DNA of 64,000 nt from positions 124,001 to 188,000 of the forward strand of contig NZ_AYTB01000015.1 of the NCBI RefSeq assembly GCF_000505545.1, given 5' to 3'. The stretch is from Kurthia huakuii LAM0618 (GTDB lineage: Bacteria > Bacillota > Bacilli > Bacillales_A > Planococcaceae). A program made the position numbers and the translations under genes. The first letter of the stretch is position 1, and every line of letters begins with the position of its first letter. Below, one piece after another: positions 7,902-17,308 of this stretch. The notes beneath the pieces are model-generated. The model saw only the letters and a list, made by a program, of their open reading frames with translations, was not told where the DNA came from and searched no databases.

Positions 7902-7928
7902 AAACTCCATTCATCCGAATGGAGTTTA
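7902..7928. terminator. Bidirectional terminator after rep
   Basis: AAACTCCATTC pairs with GAATGGAGTTT around a 3-base loop, 21 bases past the rep stop codon. Confidence 0.7.
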
Positions 7929-7948
7929 CTTGTAAACATTTTTACTTA

Positions 7949-9751
7949 TTAACTATTTTGATTCATTTGCACAAGTGAATACCATTTTTCACAATATACT
8001 TCTAATGGCTTGCGATTTTTCGTGGATATTTTTTTCGGAGGATTTTTTAAATAGCGATGTAATGTACTATATGAAATATTTGCTTCCTCTGCAGCGACTT
8101 TAATCGTAATGCCGCGTTCTTCAATAATAAACGCAACTTGGTCCATTAATGGTAACTCTTGTTCTTCTTCAATAATTGGTTCATGTGGTACATCAATAAC
8201 TTTTGTTGCTAACTTTAATTCAGCAATTCGTTTATTTTCAACGACAAGTTGGTCTGGTGGTGTAATCGAAATCTCTAAGTTTTCCCACACATGTAAATAC
8301 CATAATCGTTTGGCTGTTTCGATTTCTTCAAATGGCTCAGTATACTTCCACGCTTTAATAACCGCATCATTTAATAAATCATCGAGCACACGTTCAACAC
8401 GCTCACGCAAACGCGCACCGTGCACGCTATTTTTTCCAAAGTCCATAATTTCGATTAAATGACCGACGCGGAATGTAGTTGCTTCTGAGTTGCGTTGATT
8501 TTTCCATTCCGAATTCAAGAAGCGCACTAAACGTTTATGCTGACGATGTTTATAATAATTATATTGGAACACTTTGTAATCTAAATAGGCAAAGGCTTGA
8601 TCGTTATGAATAAGCAAACGATCGATGAGCGGCGAGGGTTTAATCGTCACAGAATAAATTCCCTTCGCTTTTTTTGTTTTCTTATCGTAGGCCATCTCAA
8701 TCGAACCAATTTGAAAGAGTGGGTGAAAATCCGCAAATTCATAATTTTCACGGTCAATATCTTCTGTTTCAGGATTGATAACAATAAAATCGTCATTGTC
8801 CATCGCAATCCAAACGGACGCAAGTGTTGCAACGCGTTGCATAATATCGAAACGTTCTTTCTCGCGCACACGAAACGATTTTTCATAGGGGTCTTCAAAT
8901 TTCAAACGTAACGCTTGATCACTATCAAAATGGATATAACCATAATCATTTTTCGGTTGTTTCATCCAAGAAAAAGCAATTAAATCGAATAAATCCGCCG
9001 ACAATTCATCAAGCGCTGAATTTGTCGATTCTAGTAATGAAAACCAAATACGTTGCTTTTCTAATGTATCTGCTGGAAGACGCTGAATTTCTTCATCTGT
9101 GCGAATTTCAGCAGTCCCTTGTTTAACACCATCTACAACAATTTCCTTTTGTAAGCCGCCATCTTCATTTTCTTCAAAATCTTTTTTCGTCACTAAATCG
9201 CGCAATGCTTGATAACTATGACTTGCATTTGTAATTAAATATTCCTGGTCTTTAATCGTTGAGACAATTTGTTCCGTATTAATATCTGGAATTTCTAAAG
9301 ACATCTGCTCTTCCGATTTATGTTCAACAATAATGAAATCATCAAGTGGTCGCTTAGTTCGTGCCGACTCTTCTTTTTTTGGTGGCGTTACTTTTTTTAT
9401 AGGTGCTGTATTTTTCTTGTTATCCGGTGTAGGTCTGATAGCTTCTTGAAGAACAGGGCGCATAACTTGGTCTAGTAAATGGCGCTGCACATCATCGGCT
9501 AGTTTTTCACGTAAATCAATTTTACGGAATGCACGATTATCGAGCATAATGAGCTGCACAAAATTTAAAAGTTTTTGGAAGCTTTTCGACGGCGTATAAT
9601 CTGACTGTTGTTGCATCATCATGACATCGGTCGTCCATTCGGCCACATGCTCAAATTCATCGATATATAACGGTTGTACCGCTTCACAAATTGCGAGTGG
9701 TTGTAAATCCTTTGTTAAATAGACATTATCAAGCATTGCTGAATAATCCAT
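7949..9751 (-). CDS. Putative iteron-binding replication initiator
   Basis: 600 residues, not a family I can name with certainty. An N-terminal helical part (residues 1-110) is followed by a charged, proline-rich linker (KKVTPPKKEESARTKRP). The large central part (about 220-500) resembles winged-helix initiators, with LSADLFDLIAFSWMKQP, FHPLFQIGSIEMAYD, YYKHRQHKRLVRFLNSEWK and RLRERVERVLDDLLNDAVI. The C-terminus carries a clear HTH (IKVAAEEANISYSTLHRYLK). It faces away from an iteron array of eleven repeats and is flanked by partition and primase genes, which is the basis for the call. The ribosome site before ATG 9751 is weak, so translation may be low or another start used. Confidence 0.6.
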   Translation of the reverse strand: MDYSAMLDNVYLTKDLQPLAICEAVQPLYIDEFEHVAEWTTDVMMMQQQSDYTPSKSFQKLLNFVQLIMLDNRAFRKIDLREKLADDVQRHLLDQVMRPVLQEAIRPTPDNKKNTAPIKKVTPPKKEESARTKRPLDDFIIVEHKSEEQMSLEIPDINTEQIVSTIKDQEYLITNASHSYQALRDLVTKKDFEENEDGGLQKEIVVDGVKQGTAEIRTDEEIQRLPADTLEKQRIWFSLLESTNSALDELSADLFDLIAFSWMKQPKNDYGYIHFDSDQALRLKFEDPYEKSFRVREKERFDIMQRVATLASVWIAMDNDDFIVINPETEDIDRENYEFADFHPLFQIGSIEMAYDKKTKKAKGIYSVTIKPSPLIDRLLIHNDQAFAYLDYKVFQYNYYKHRQHKRLVRFLNSEWKNQRNSEATTFRVGHLIEIMDFGKNSVHGARLRERVERVLDDLLNDAVIKAWKYTEPFEEIETAKRLWYLHVWENLEISITPPDQLVVENKRIAELKLATKVIDVPHEPIIEEEQELPLMDQVAFIIEERGITIKVAAEEANISYSTLHRYLKNPPKKISTKNRKPLEVYCEKWYSLVQMNQNS

Positions 9752-11050
9752 AGGGGATACAGCCTGCTACTTAAAACATATACATCTTAGCTTCTTTCTA
9801 GCACCATGTTCGAATAACGAAATAGGCCTTCATCTAAACTACGCCTACTATTTGTTGCCTTCTTTTTTTAGAGTTTCACTCAAAACTTAGTCTAATGTTC
9901 GATGTATATTGTGTACTCGACAACTTTGTTTTTGCCGATTGTTGAAGTAGCAGTTTCACCTCGCTTTATTATTTTATAGTTTCTACTCAATTTCCGTTGA
10001 GTTTATGTTTCGTAAACAATGCCATTGCTTAACTAAATTGTGACACAGCATCATGTTTACTAGCTACGTCTCCCGATAAATAATCGTATTTATTAAAAGT
10101 ATAACAAATCCACGAAATAAAATCTTATAATCTCATTTTTGTACATCATGTACCCAATAGCTTATTGTGCACATCGAACACACGATTATTCATTCATCAG
10201 CACGATGCACCCAATACATATACCGTAATTTCTATATAATCTCATTTTTGTACATCATGTACCCAATAATTTTAATTAATCATTAAAGAATCATTGAATT
10301 TAAAGCATTCTATAAAATTTCATTCCCATGCACTGTCTACCCAATAACCCGTTTCATCTCATGAAATCTCACTTTTTTACTGTATCTACCCAATAAATTG
10401 CGGTGGTATCTACCCAATAAGCGCTTTAAAATCTCATTTTCTATGCTGCATCTACCCAATAAAAAATTCTGACAATTCTTGAATCCATTGATATAACTAG
10501 CTTTACAAGAAATCTCACTTTTCATATTGAATCTCATTTTAGGTGTTGCATCTACCCAATAATTCTAAAATAACGTCATAATACGATGGAAAATGCCGAT
10601 TTTTGGGCTATTTTGCTCTCACTTTTTTTGACGAGAAAATGGATACACTCCTAAAAATTTTTTTGCGGTGGTATCTACCCAATAAATTATGATATTTCGG
10701 CCTTATTTTATTGTTAATCGATAAAATATGTATTTTTATTACAAACAAAACAGCGGTGGTATCTACCCAATAAATTATTTTTTGCGGTTGCATCTACCCA
10801 ATAAAAATTTAGACTTTTGTATAAAAACGTTTTATAGCAACGCAGATGGCCATTGAACCCACTATTTTTAAATCTCAAAATCTCATTTTTGCGGTAGTAT
10901 GTTGCACACTTTGACGTGTAAGAGGTTGTTCACAATTATAGATAAACGCTGTTATATCAACGTTTATAGCTGTTTTAAAAAATGAGATAGTGTAAAAAGT
11001 TACTTTTTTCTTCGCTTATACTAAAAAAATGAAGCGAGAGGAGGGTGCAT
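9752..11050. other. Gene-free replication origin region
   Basis: About 1.3 kb without a supportable gene, AT-rich, between divergently oriented initiator and primase genes. It holds two interleaved direct-repeat families. One has the core TACCCAATAA (see iterons). The other is AATCTCA(T/C)TTTT near 10130, 10237, 10366, 10430, 10511, 10530, 10616 and 10870, often some 20 bases before an iteron. Small hairpins occur at 9823-9848 and 9985-10003, and an inverted repeat ATAAACG...CGTTTAT at 10943-10968 precedes the primase promoter. TTGTTCACA at 10927 is a possible one-mismatch DnaA box. Confidence 0.65.
10151..10806 (+). repeat. Iteron array, eleven direct repeats
   Basis: The core TACCCAATAA, mostly as GGTATCTACCCAATAA or TGCATCTACCCAATAA, occurs at 10151, 10209 (degenerate), 10260, 10338, 10387, 10411, 10453, 10553, 10676, 10764 and 10795, always in the same orientation. 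The copies nearest the initiator are the most degenerate and those nearest the primase the best conserved, several with the longer prefix TGCGGTGG. Iterons of this kind are binding sites for theta-replication initiators and control copy number. Confidence 0.85.
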
Positions 11051-12535
11051 ATGCCATTTCACATTGAACAATTTATTAACACACTATTTCATGACAGCTT
11101 ACGTGCAACACCACAACTAGAACAAAGCGCTAACCGTCAAGGCGGCATTTTTGCTGTTGAGAAGAAAGAACATTTACAAACAGCTTATGGGGTACAAGGG
11201 GATATTATTACGTCAAAAAAGCAATTATGCGAACAAGCAGCACGCTATTCTCACTTTACGCCAAATCCTTATTTACAATATCGTTATACAAATGGCTATA
11301 AGGAATATGTGAAAGGCTTTGAAGAGCAAAATTTAATGCAAATCAATACGTTTGTGATTGATATTGATACAAAAAATTATTCGCCACAAGACATCTTCCT
11401 TGCTTGCTTAGATCATAGCATCGGTACTCCTACGCTATTACTAGCATCGCCAAGAGGTTATCAACTGTATTTTATGTTAGAAAAACCGCTTCATTTGAAA
11501 AAAGAAGGGGTTGGTTTAACTGTGGCAAAAAAAATTGCTACGCAACTAAAGCGTAGCCTTGAATGTGTTGGGGCAGATATTTTTTGCAACGACTTTGGTT
11601 TTTTCCGTATGCCATCGCCAGAAAACGTTTTGTGGGTAGATTTGACACAAACGTATGCCATCGCGCAATTCATTGATTGGTCACAGCATCAAGAAGATGA
11701 CACAATCTCATTTTTTGTGTCGAAGTGCACACAACGTCAATCTTTAACGCAACAAGCATGGTTTAAAGCATTATTACAAACGCCACATATTCACGGCGAT
11801 AAAGGCATGTTAGGGCGCAATAACACGTTGTTTACGCTTGCACTTGCATGTTATGCTGACCAAATCTCATTTTCCGATGCTATGTGCACATTAGCTACGT
11901 TTAACGCACAACTTGTTCAGCCGCTATCAACACGCGAATTTCATGCTATTTTAAAATCTGCCTACAGTGGTCGCTACCAAGGCCCTGAACGTTTTTATAT
12001 TGAGCAACTAACGGAAACCTATACATCGGTAAAACCATATGTGAATTATAAAGGTTGGTATAAGCATAAAAAAGAACGCGCAGATCGCACACGTAGCCAT
12101 TTATGTGAATGGGAACAAGATATTATTACATATATCGAGACACAGCCACGTCAAGATGGCTTTTTATGGACTACACAACGTGCACTATGCGATGCATTAG
12201 GAATCCCAAAAAGCACGTTAAACAAGCTGTTAAAGCGTTCTAACGTCATTTTAACGCGCACATTTGGGAAAGGACGCGGTGCAATGACAGGTTTTACGAC
12301 ACGTGCATTATTTATCGAGGAAATGACCGCATTGTATCAAGCTAAAAAACAGCACTCTACAAAAATCTATGCAGCCTTTATAACAACGTGCATTCATGCG
12401 ATAACAGTATGTGATGCTTCTTCTGCACGCACATTATTACTAGAAGAACTACAACATAAACGAAGGATACTCTTAAATGGTCCACAGTGCCATTACATAT
12501 CTATATCTAGGCATAGAAAAAGCACAGCCATTTAG
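11051..12535 (+). CDS. AEP-type primase / replication protein
   Basis: About 494 residues. I prefer ATG 11051, 6 bases after AGGAGG (11039-11044), over the GTG at 11045. The N-terminal half has archaeo-eukaryotic primase motifs: the catalytic hhDhD as NTFVIDIDTK (about residue 99), the SPRGYQLYFML block (about 138), and FCNDFGFFRMPSPENVLW (about 183). The following part (LGRNNTLFTLALACYA and STREFHAILKSAYSGRY) resembles a primase C-terminal domain. The last third has an HTH (LWTTQRALCDALGIPKSTLN). Such proteins prime plasmid replication and stand next to iteron origins. It ends in a terminator shared with telA. Confidence 0.8.
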   Translation: MPFHIEQFINTLFHDSLRATPQLEQSANRQGGIFAVEKKEHLQTAYGVQGDIITSKKQLCEQAARYSHFTPNPYLQYRYTNGYKEYVKGFEEQNLMQINTFVIDIDTKNYSPQDIFLACLDHSIGTPTLLLASPRGYQLYFMLEKPLHLKKEGVGLTVAKKIATQLKRSLECVGADIFCNDFGFFRMPSPENVLWVDLTQTYAIAQFIDWSQHQEDDTISFFVSKCTQRQSLTQQAWFKALLQTPHIHGDKGMLGRNNTLFTLALACYADQISFSDAMCTLATFNAQLVQPLSTREFHAILKSAYSGRYQGPERFYIEQLTETYTSVKPYVNYKGWYKHKKERADRTRSHLCEWEQDIITYIETQPRQDGFLWTTQRALCDALGIPKSTLNKLLKRSNVILTRTFGKGRGAMTGFTTRALFIEEMTALYQAKKQHSTKIYAAFITTCIHAITVCDASSARTLLLEELQHKRRILLNGPQCHYISISRHRKSTAI

Positions 12536-12552
12536 CAATCACTGTGCTTTAA
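12517..12552. terminator. Convergent terminator between primase and telA
   Basis: AAAGCACAG pairs with CTGTGCTTT; T-rich in the minus direction. It overlaps the last codons of the primase gene. Confidence 0.65.
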
Positions 12553-12556
12553 AGAA

Positions 12557-13633
12557 TTAACGACCAAAGACATCTTTCGCTTCGTTACGAATTTCTTCTA
12601 AACGTTTACGGTCTTGTTGGCGCTGTATAACTTGTTCGTCTTTTACTTGTTTGTATTCGTCGATACCATGAGTAATTGTATCCCACATATCTTCAATGGT
12701 ATCCATTTTGATACTTGAAGTGCCTGTTCTACGTGCAATATCAACACTTTGATTCATAATGTCTTTTGTTGTATCTCGTAGCATTTCATTGGCACGATCT
12801 TCGAAAGCATTAATAGAATCTGCATGAAGTTTTTGACGTTTAGCATTAACTGCATTAATGATACCCATTTTAAAAATTGGGATTGTTGTAACAAAAGCAC
12901 TGTTGATTTTAGCAATGAGGTCATTATTGCCTCGCTGTATTGTTTTGATTTGAGGAGCAGCAATCACTGCTACCATACGTGCTTTCTCTAAGTCATCTAC
13001 TTTGCGATCTAAGATTTCTTCTGCTGTGCGTAAATTTTCTAGTTGAATGCGTGCCATTTGATTACCTTCAGCTACTTGAGATTCTAAGTGAGGAATGTCT
13101 TGCTGGCGTAATTCTTCTAGTTTTAATTCAGCGGCTACAGCGTATTTTTCAAGATTTAAATAGTATTGAATGTCTTCTTGATAAAGACCTTCTAAATCAA
13201 CATTATTTTTCTTTAATTCATCTTCTATGATAATAAACTGTTGGTGGATTTTATCAATTTCACCGCCAAGTGATGTGTATTTTGCAAATAAAGAATCAAT
13301 ATTTTTTTTAGCACGATTAAATAATTTACCAAAGAAGCTTGGTTCCTTTAAAATTTCATCTTTATCAAACTTATTCATGACCTTTTCAAGTTGTTTTAAA
13401 AGGGCGCTAGAGTCATCTAGTTTTGATAATGTCATCGAATGTAAAATCTTATCAGTAAAGCGTGACAACTCTTGTGAAGGCTCTTTACCGAGCATTAAAA
13501 TATCATTTGCATCACGCCAGTCAACTGCTTTAATAATCGATGTTACTTCGGGGTCATTACGTAGTGCTAAGCGTGTTTCATTTGCTGATTGTTCTGTTAA
13601 GCCTTCTTTTTGTAATGGGATTAATTCAGACAT
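12557..13633 (-). CDS. yceH: Toxic anion resistance protein TelA family (YceH-like)
   Basis: 358 residues, predominantly helical with long coiled-coil segments. Typical family blocks are LHSMTLSKLDDSSALLKQLE, then FGKLFNRAKKNID, QDIPHLESQVAEGNQMARIQ, IPIFKMGIINAVNAKRQK, and TGTSSIKMDTIEDMWDTITH. TelA/KlaA proteins give resistance to tellurite and other envelope stress; the biochemical role is not settled. AAGGAGG precedes ATG 13633, and the yceG stop is 12 bases upstream, so both are one operon as in Bacillus subtilis yceG-yceH. Confidence 0.9.
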   Translation of the reverse strand: MSELIPLQKEGLTEQSANETRLALRNDPEVTSIIKAVDWRDANDILMLGKEPSQELSRFTDKILHSMTLSKLDDSSALLKQLEKVMNKFDKDEILKEPSFFGKLFNRAKKNIDSLFAKYTSLGGEIDKIHQQFIIIEDELKKNNVDLEGLYQEDIQYYLNLEKYAVAAELKLEELRQQDIPHLESQVAEGNQMARIQLENLRTAEEILDRKVDDLEKARMVAVIAAPQIKTIQRGNNDLIAKINSAFVTTIPIFKMGIINAVNAKRQKLHADSINAFEDRANEMLRDTTKDIMNQSVDIARRTGTSSIKMDTIEDMWDTITHGIDEYKQVKDEQVIQRQQDRKRLEEIRNEAKDVFGR

Positions 13634-13645
13634 TAGTATTCCTCC

Positions 13646-15265
13646 TTAGTCAAAAAAACGTTTACGAATTTTGTGTATAAATGATTGTGTTTTTGTCGGT
13701 TCTTCATAGTGAACATCAAAGACCATGTCCTCTAAGCGATGAACCGTAAAAATATGAGATTCTAAGTAATTTTCGATTTCTTGCTTACCGGTTGGTGTAT
13801 AAAAAATAATATCAAAGCCATAACGATTTAAGAAGCTAAATAAAATGGCATCTGCACGTGTGAAGTGACCAAGTGATTCATCGTAAAAGACGATAATTTT
13901 TGGTAGCTGTTGCGCATAATCAAAGCTTTGCATAAAACGTAAAATTTCTGTTGGTACCATCGATAATTGTTTTAATGTTGTAATCGCTAAATCACGTTCG
14001 GTTTCATTATGAAGCTTTTGAACCGTTGGATTTTCACAGCAATCGATGACAATGCGTGCAATGGCGCGTTGAATCTCAGGTGTGAGCTCTTTATATTGCC
14101 ACCACGATGTTTCGAGCATACGGTCAGCATCTAATTTACCACCAACTAAAATTTTATCGTAATGGAATTGGAAATTGGCTTTCGATTCTTTGGCATACGG
14201 AAATTGTTGAATTAATAATGTATTTGGCAATTCCGTAAGGCTGTGTATTTTTTCCCAATAATGTTGTTTGTCACGTGACATGCCGCTCACTTTAGCAAAA
14301 ATTGTTGGAATATAGACCGTTGGTTTTTGCGCTTTAAAGCCAGGGCGCATCATCGCAGGTTCTTTCGCATAAATGAAAATATCATCATATGTGTGCTGTA
14401 ACATGACATTATGTGGCTCATAGTGTTGGTATTGCCACGGGCGATAAACACCTTGTTCGTCTTCTATAAGGCGTTCTAGCTGCTGTGTTGAGCGATAGCC
14501 CACCGTAGCTTGTACTTCACGAGTTTGCGTTGGGAATGGTTGCAGCGGCGCTGTATCGCCGTAACGATAAATAGTTGATTCCTCATTATGTGGGTCAAGA
14601 GCTTGAAAATCATCCTGACCTGTTGGATTAAACAATAATACATCGCAACCTAACCACATAAGTAGTAATAAGAAATAACGCTGGCTTTGCGTCGTCTCGC
14701 CATACCAAACAACTTTTGGAAATGGCGTTTCAGGTGTTGCCTCTTTCATCCATACAATCCAATGATTTTTCATCCATTTGACGAGGTCGATGAGAAAACG
14801 ACGAAAATCATTCGATAATAACCCTTGTGCTTGTTGCTGTCTGAATGTTTCAATGACGCGGATAAGCGTTGTTTGTAGATGGCGATTGAGTTGTGGGTTG
14901 CTATGTTGTGGCACAAGACGTGAGCCGTACATCATCGCAACAAGGCGATTAATGGATAAGCCTTTTGGTAGCTCTTTGTGCTGTTGTAAAATATTTTGGA
15001 GCAATTGAAAATCTGCACTATCTATTTGTTTATTTAATTCTTCACTCAATACGTGAACAGTACTGTTTGTATGCCATTCATAGAGTGTATTAAAGTATTC
15101 GACATCATCCAATGGAACACCAAGCACTCGTATAGCAACGCGCTCAAATGTGAGATTTTGCTCGGTTAGACTGTAGCGAGGGCGCTCCGTACTAGCTAAT
15201 AGAAAGTAATGTAGCCAGTCATCGGTGTCTTTCCATGGAAGAGGTGTAATCGTCAGTTGATTCAT
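13646..15265 (-). CDS. yceG: YceG-like Ter-module protein
   Basis: 539 residues, close to the length of Bacillus subtilis YceG, which also precedes the TelA homologue. It has no obvious transmembrane segments. Two similar Rossmann-like stretches, YFLLLLMWLGCDVLLFNPTG (about 200) and AILFSFLNRYGFDIIFYTPT (about 490), suggest an internal duplication. Comparative genomics places the family in the Ter stress module proposed to process a nucleoside-like metabolite; this is prediction, not proof. The start has GGGGG upstream. A single iteron-like sequence lies in its promoter region. Confidence 0.85.
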   Translation of the reverse strand: MNQLTITPLPWKDTDDWLHYFLLASTERPRYSLTEQNLTFERVAIRVLGVPLDDVEYFNTLYEWHTNSTVHVLSEELNKQIDSADFQLLQNILQQHKELPKGLSINRLVAMMYGSRLVPQHSNPQLNRHLQTTLIRVIETFRQQQAQGLLSNDFRRFLIDLVKWMKNHWIVWMKEATPETPFPKVVWYGETTQSQRYFLLLLMWLGCDVLLFNPTGQDDFQALDPHNEESTIYRYGDTAPLQPFPTQTREVQATVGYRSTQQLERLIEDEQGVYRPWQYQHYEPHNVMLQHTYDDIFIYAKEPAMMRPGFKAQKPTVYIPTIFAKVSGMSRDKQHYWEKIHSLTELPNTLLIQQFPYAKESKANFQFHYDKILVGGKLDADRMLETSWWQYKELTPEIQRAIARIVIDCCENPTVQKLHNETERDLAITTLKQLSMVPTEILRFMQSFDYAQQLPKIIVFYDESLGHFTRADAILFSFLNRYGFDIIFYTPTGKQEIENYLESHIFTVHRLEDMVFDVHYEEPTKTQSFIHKIRKRFFD

Positions 15266-15319
15266 TAGTTCAGGCCCCCTTCAGTGCTTCTAATACTGTA
15301 CCACATATAGGTAGCTTTA

Positions 15320-15345
15320 ATCTTTTATTGGGTAGACACGACACT
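15320..15345 (-). promoter_or_regulatory. Stray inverted iteron upstream of yceG-telA
   Basis: TTATTGGGTA at 15325-15334 is the reverse complement of the iteron core, with the flanking GTCTACCCAATAA form conserved. An AATCTCATTTTT-like element (AAAAATGAGATTTTGAGATT) follows at 15385-15405, so both origin repeat types recur here, 60-140 bases before the yceG start. It could let the initiator regulate the operon or couple two sites. Confidence 0.5.
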
Positions 15346-15430
15346 TTTATGAGAATCATGGAAATCACATCCAACTAATGTGCAGATGCGTCATAAAAAT
15401 GAGATTTTGAGATTCTACCTATGTAACGAC

Positions 15431-15460
15431 AAAGAAACCGCGCAATTGCGCGGTTTCTCG
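15431..15460 (-). terminator. Terminator after the TerD pair
   Basis: The perfect palindrome AAACCGCGCAATTGCGCGGTTT lies 40 bases past the stop codon of the second TerD gene. Confidence 0.65.
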
Positions 15461-15498
15461 TTGTGTTTATGCGCAGACAATATGTCCTATGCGGTAAA

Positions 15499-16080
15499 TT
15501 AGTTAATATCTAAACCGTAGTCTGTAGCAAGTGCCGCTAAGCCACCTTGGTAACCAGCACCTACAGCGTTGAATTTCCATTCAGTGCCATGACGGTAAAG
15601 TTCGCCAACAACGATTGCTGTTTCGATTGAGAAATCTTCGCCTAAGTCGTAGCGAATTAATTCTGTATTTGATGCAGCATCGATAATGCGGATAAATGAA
15701 TTGGATACCATACCAAAGTTTTGACCACGTGCATCTGCATCATGAATTGTTACTGTGAAAGCAATACGGCTTACGTTTTGAGGGACGTTTTGAAGATCTA
15801 CTTTCACTGCTTCATCATCACCATCACCAACACCTGTTAAGTTATCACCAGAGTGTTCAACAGAGCCGTTACCGCCAACTGTATTGTTGTAGAATACGAA
15901 GTTTGCAGGATCGTCTACTTTACTTGCTTCATTAAGTAAGAAAACAGATGAATCTAAGTCGAAATCTTGACCGCCATCATATTTGTTTGTATCCCAGCCT
16001 AAACCTACGACGATGTTTGATAAACCAGGATTCCCTTTTGTTAAATCTACTTTTTGACCTTTTTGTAATGAAATACCCAT
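15499..16080 (-). CDS. TerD family stress protein
   Basis: 193 residues of standard TerD length: [20 protein letters not shown], then [40 protein letters not shown] and FVFYNN. The [11 protein letters not shown] and GDGDDE segments correspond to the calcium-binding sites of TerD. TerD proteins take part in tellurite, phage and membrane-stress resistance. ATG 16080 follows TAAGGAGG. It lies 15 bases after the upstream TerD paralogue, in one operon. It resembles Bacillus YceD/YceE. Confidence 0.93.
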   Translation of the reverse strand: MGISLQKGQKVDLTKGNPGLSNIVVGLGWDTNKYDGGQDFDLDSSVFLLNEASKVDDPANFVFYNNTVGGNGSVEHSGDNLTGVGDGDDEAVKVDLQNVPQNVSRIAFTVTIHDADARGQNFGMVSNSFIRIIDAASNTELIRYDLGEDFSIETAIVVGELYRHGTEWKFNAVGAGYQGGLAALATDYGLDIN

Positions 16081-16095
16081 AATGTTTTTTCCTCC

Positions 16096-16710
16096 TTATT
16101 GATAGCTTGCTACAACAGCACTTAAGTTAGCATCTGTTGTGCCATTGCCAATTGCAGCGAATTTCCATTCTGTACCATGTCGATAAATTTCACCTGTCAC
16201 TAATGTTGTGCTACCAGAATAATCATCTGTTAAGTTATAGCGAATTAATTCTTCACGATTATTAGCGTTATATACGCGGATATACGCATTTTGAATCATA
16301 CCGAAATGTTGTTTGCGATTGACCGCATCATAAATGTTGACAACGAATACAAGGCGATTGAACTCTGCTGGAATCGCTTGTAAATCAATTGAAACCACTT
16401 CATCGTCGCCATCGCCAACACCTGTTAAGTTGTCACCTGAGTGTTGAACGGAACCATCTTTACTGCGTAAGTTTCCGAAAAAGACAACATCTTCTTTTGA
16501 TGTCACACGATCGTCTTTTAGCATGATAACAGAAGCATCACAGTCAACGTTGCCGCTTTTGCTGCCACCGCCACCAAATAAGCCCCCTAGGAAACCGCCA
16601 CTGCTTTTATTTTCAGCAGGGTCCCATCCAAGTCCTACTTGGATTTTGCTAAGACCGGCATGACCTTTTGTTAAGTCAACGCGTTGGCCTTTTTGAAGAT
16701 TGATACCCAT
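16096..16710 (-). CDS. TerD family protein with glycine-rich insertion (YceC-like)
   Basis: 204 residues from ATG 16710, which aligns with other TerD starts (MGINLQKGQRVDLTKGHAGL); a GTG 12 bases upstream is possible. Between the GWDP motif and VDCDASVIML it carries a short Gly/Ser-rich insertion (GGFLGGLFGGGGSKSG, about residues 38-55), a known feature of some TerD paralogues. GDGDDEVVSIDLQ is retained. It is the first gene of the operon. No TerC-type membrane protein accompanies it, unlike the Bacillus yceCDEFGH cluster. Confidence 0.92.
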   Translation of the reverse strand: MGINLQKGQRVDLTKGHAGLSKIQVGLGWDPAENKSSGGFLGGLFGGGGSKSGNVDCDASVIMLKDDRVTSKEDVVFFGNLRSKDGSVQHSGDNLTGVGDGDDEVVSIDLQAIPAEFNRLVFVVNIYDAVNRKQHFGMIQNAYIRVYNANNREELIRYNLTDDYSGSTTLVTGEIYRHGTEWKFAAIGNGTTDANLSAVVASYQ

Positions 16711-16860
16711 AAAAAACTTCACCGTCCTTATGAAATGGAAATATGCTAGCGTAAATACTAGTCACTTACTTATACGACTTAGCTTCAAGAAAGTTTCATT
16801 TTTTAAAAAATAGTTAAAGAAATGAAGAACATTCAATCGAATACCGTTGTTTTGTCCATC

Positions 16861-16905
16861 AAAAAACACTTCCAAAGTTTTAATACCTTAGAAGTGTCTT
16901 TCTTT
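16861..16905 (-). terminator. Terminator after the 75-residue hypothetical gene
   Basis: ACACTTC pairs with GAAGTGT, with T-rich sequence following in the leftward direction. Confidence 0.6.
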
Positions 16906-16939
16906 TGTTATATTGTCACTGTTTTTAGGTTAGTCCAGA

Positions 16940-17167
16940 CTAGCGATTATTTTTATGTTGTGCAGCGCGTAATGCTTGTTCTAAAAAATCATATTGTGCA
17001 GTAGTTTGTAAGAGTGCCCCATTTGGCTCATACGGGTTACGGTCAAGCTCTTTTAATAGTCGAAATTTTTCCTCAGGTGAAATTGGTAGATCGTCTAAAT
17101 CGCGATGAAATGCGCTTAGCACATGAATGGTTTCACTAAAATCAAGTACAAATCCATCATAAGGCAT
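16940..17167 (-). CDS. Small hypothetical protein
   Basis: 75 residues from ATG 17167, chosen because GAAGGGA lies 6 bases before it; the open frame extends to 17200. The sequence MPYDGFVLDFSETIHVLSAF, EEKFRLLKELDRNPYEPNGA, then QYDFLEQALRAA is soluble and mostly helical, with no motif I recognise. It is a single-gene unit with its own terminator, between the Ter operon and another unknown gene on the same strand. Confidence 0.65.
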   Translation of the reverse strand: MPYDGFVLDFSETIHVLSAFHRDLDDLPISPEEKFRLLKELDRNPYEPNGALLQTTAQYDFLEQALRAAQHKNNR

Positions 17168-17251
17168 TGAATTCCCTTCTTTCTGTAAAAATGTAAACAA
17201 GTTTATATGTAGATGCGATAGCTAAAACGCTATTGCATAAGAAAATGAAAA

Positions 17252-17285
17252 CAGGAATCGCGTAATGACGCCATTCCTGCTGTAT
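17252..17285 (-). terminator. Terminator after the 151-residue hypothetical gene
   Basis: CAGGAAT pairs with ATTCCTG; T-rich on the minus strand. Confidence 0.6.
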
Positions 17286-17308
17286 TTATTCGCCAAGAAT
17301 TGTGTTGT

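Noticed and set aside
8109-8911. Frames of 104-117 codons on the plus strand opposite the initiator gene
   Set aside because: Shadows of the 600-codon gene on the other strand; no ribosome sites, atypical composition.
10337-10793. Minus-strand frames of 61-66 codons in the origin
   Set aside because: They consist of translated iterons (repeated LLGRY segments) and are not protein genes.
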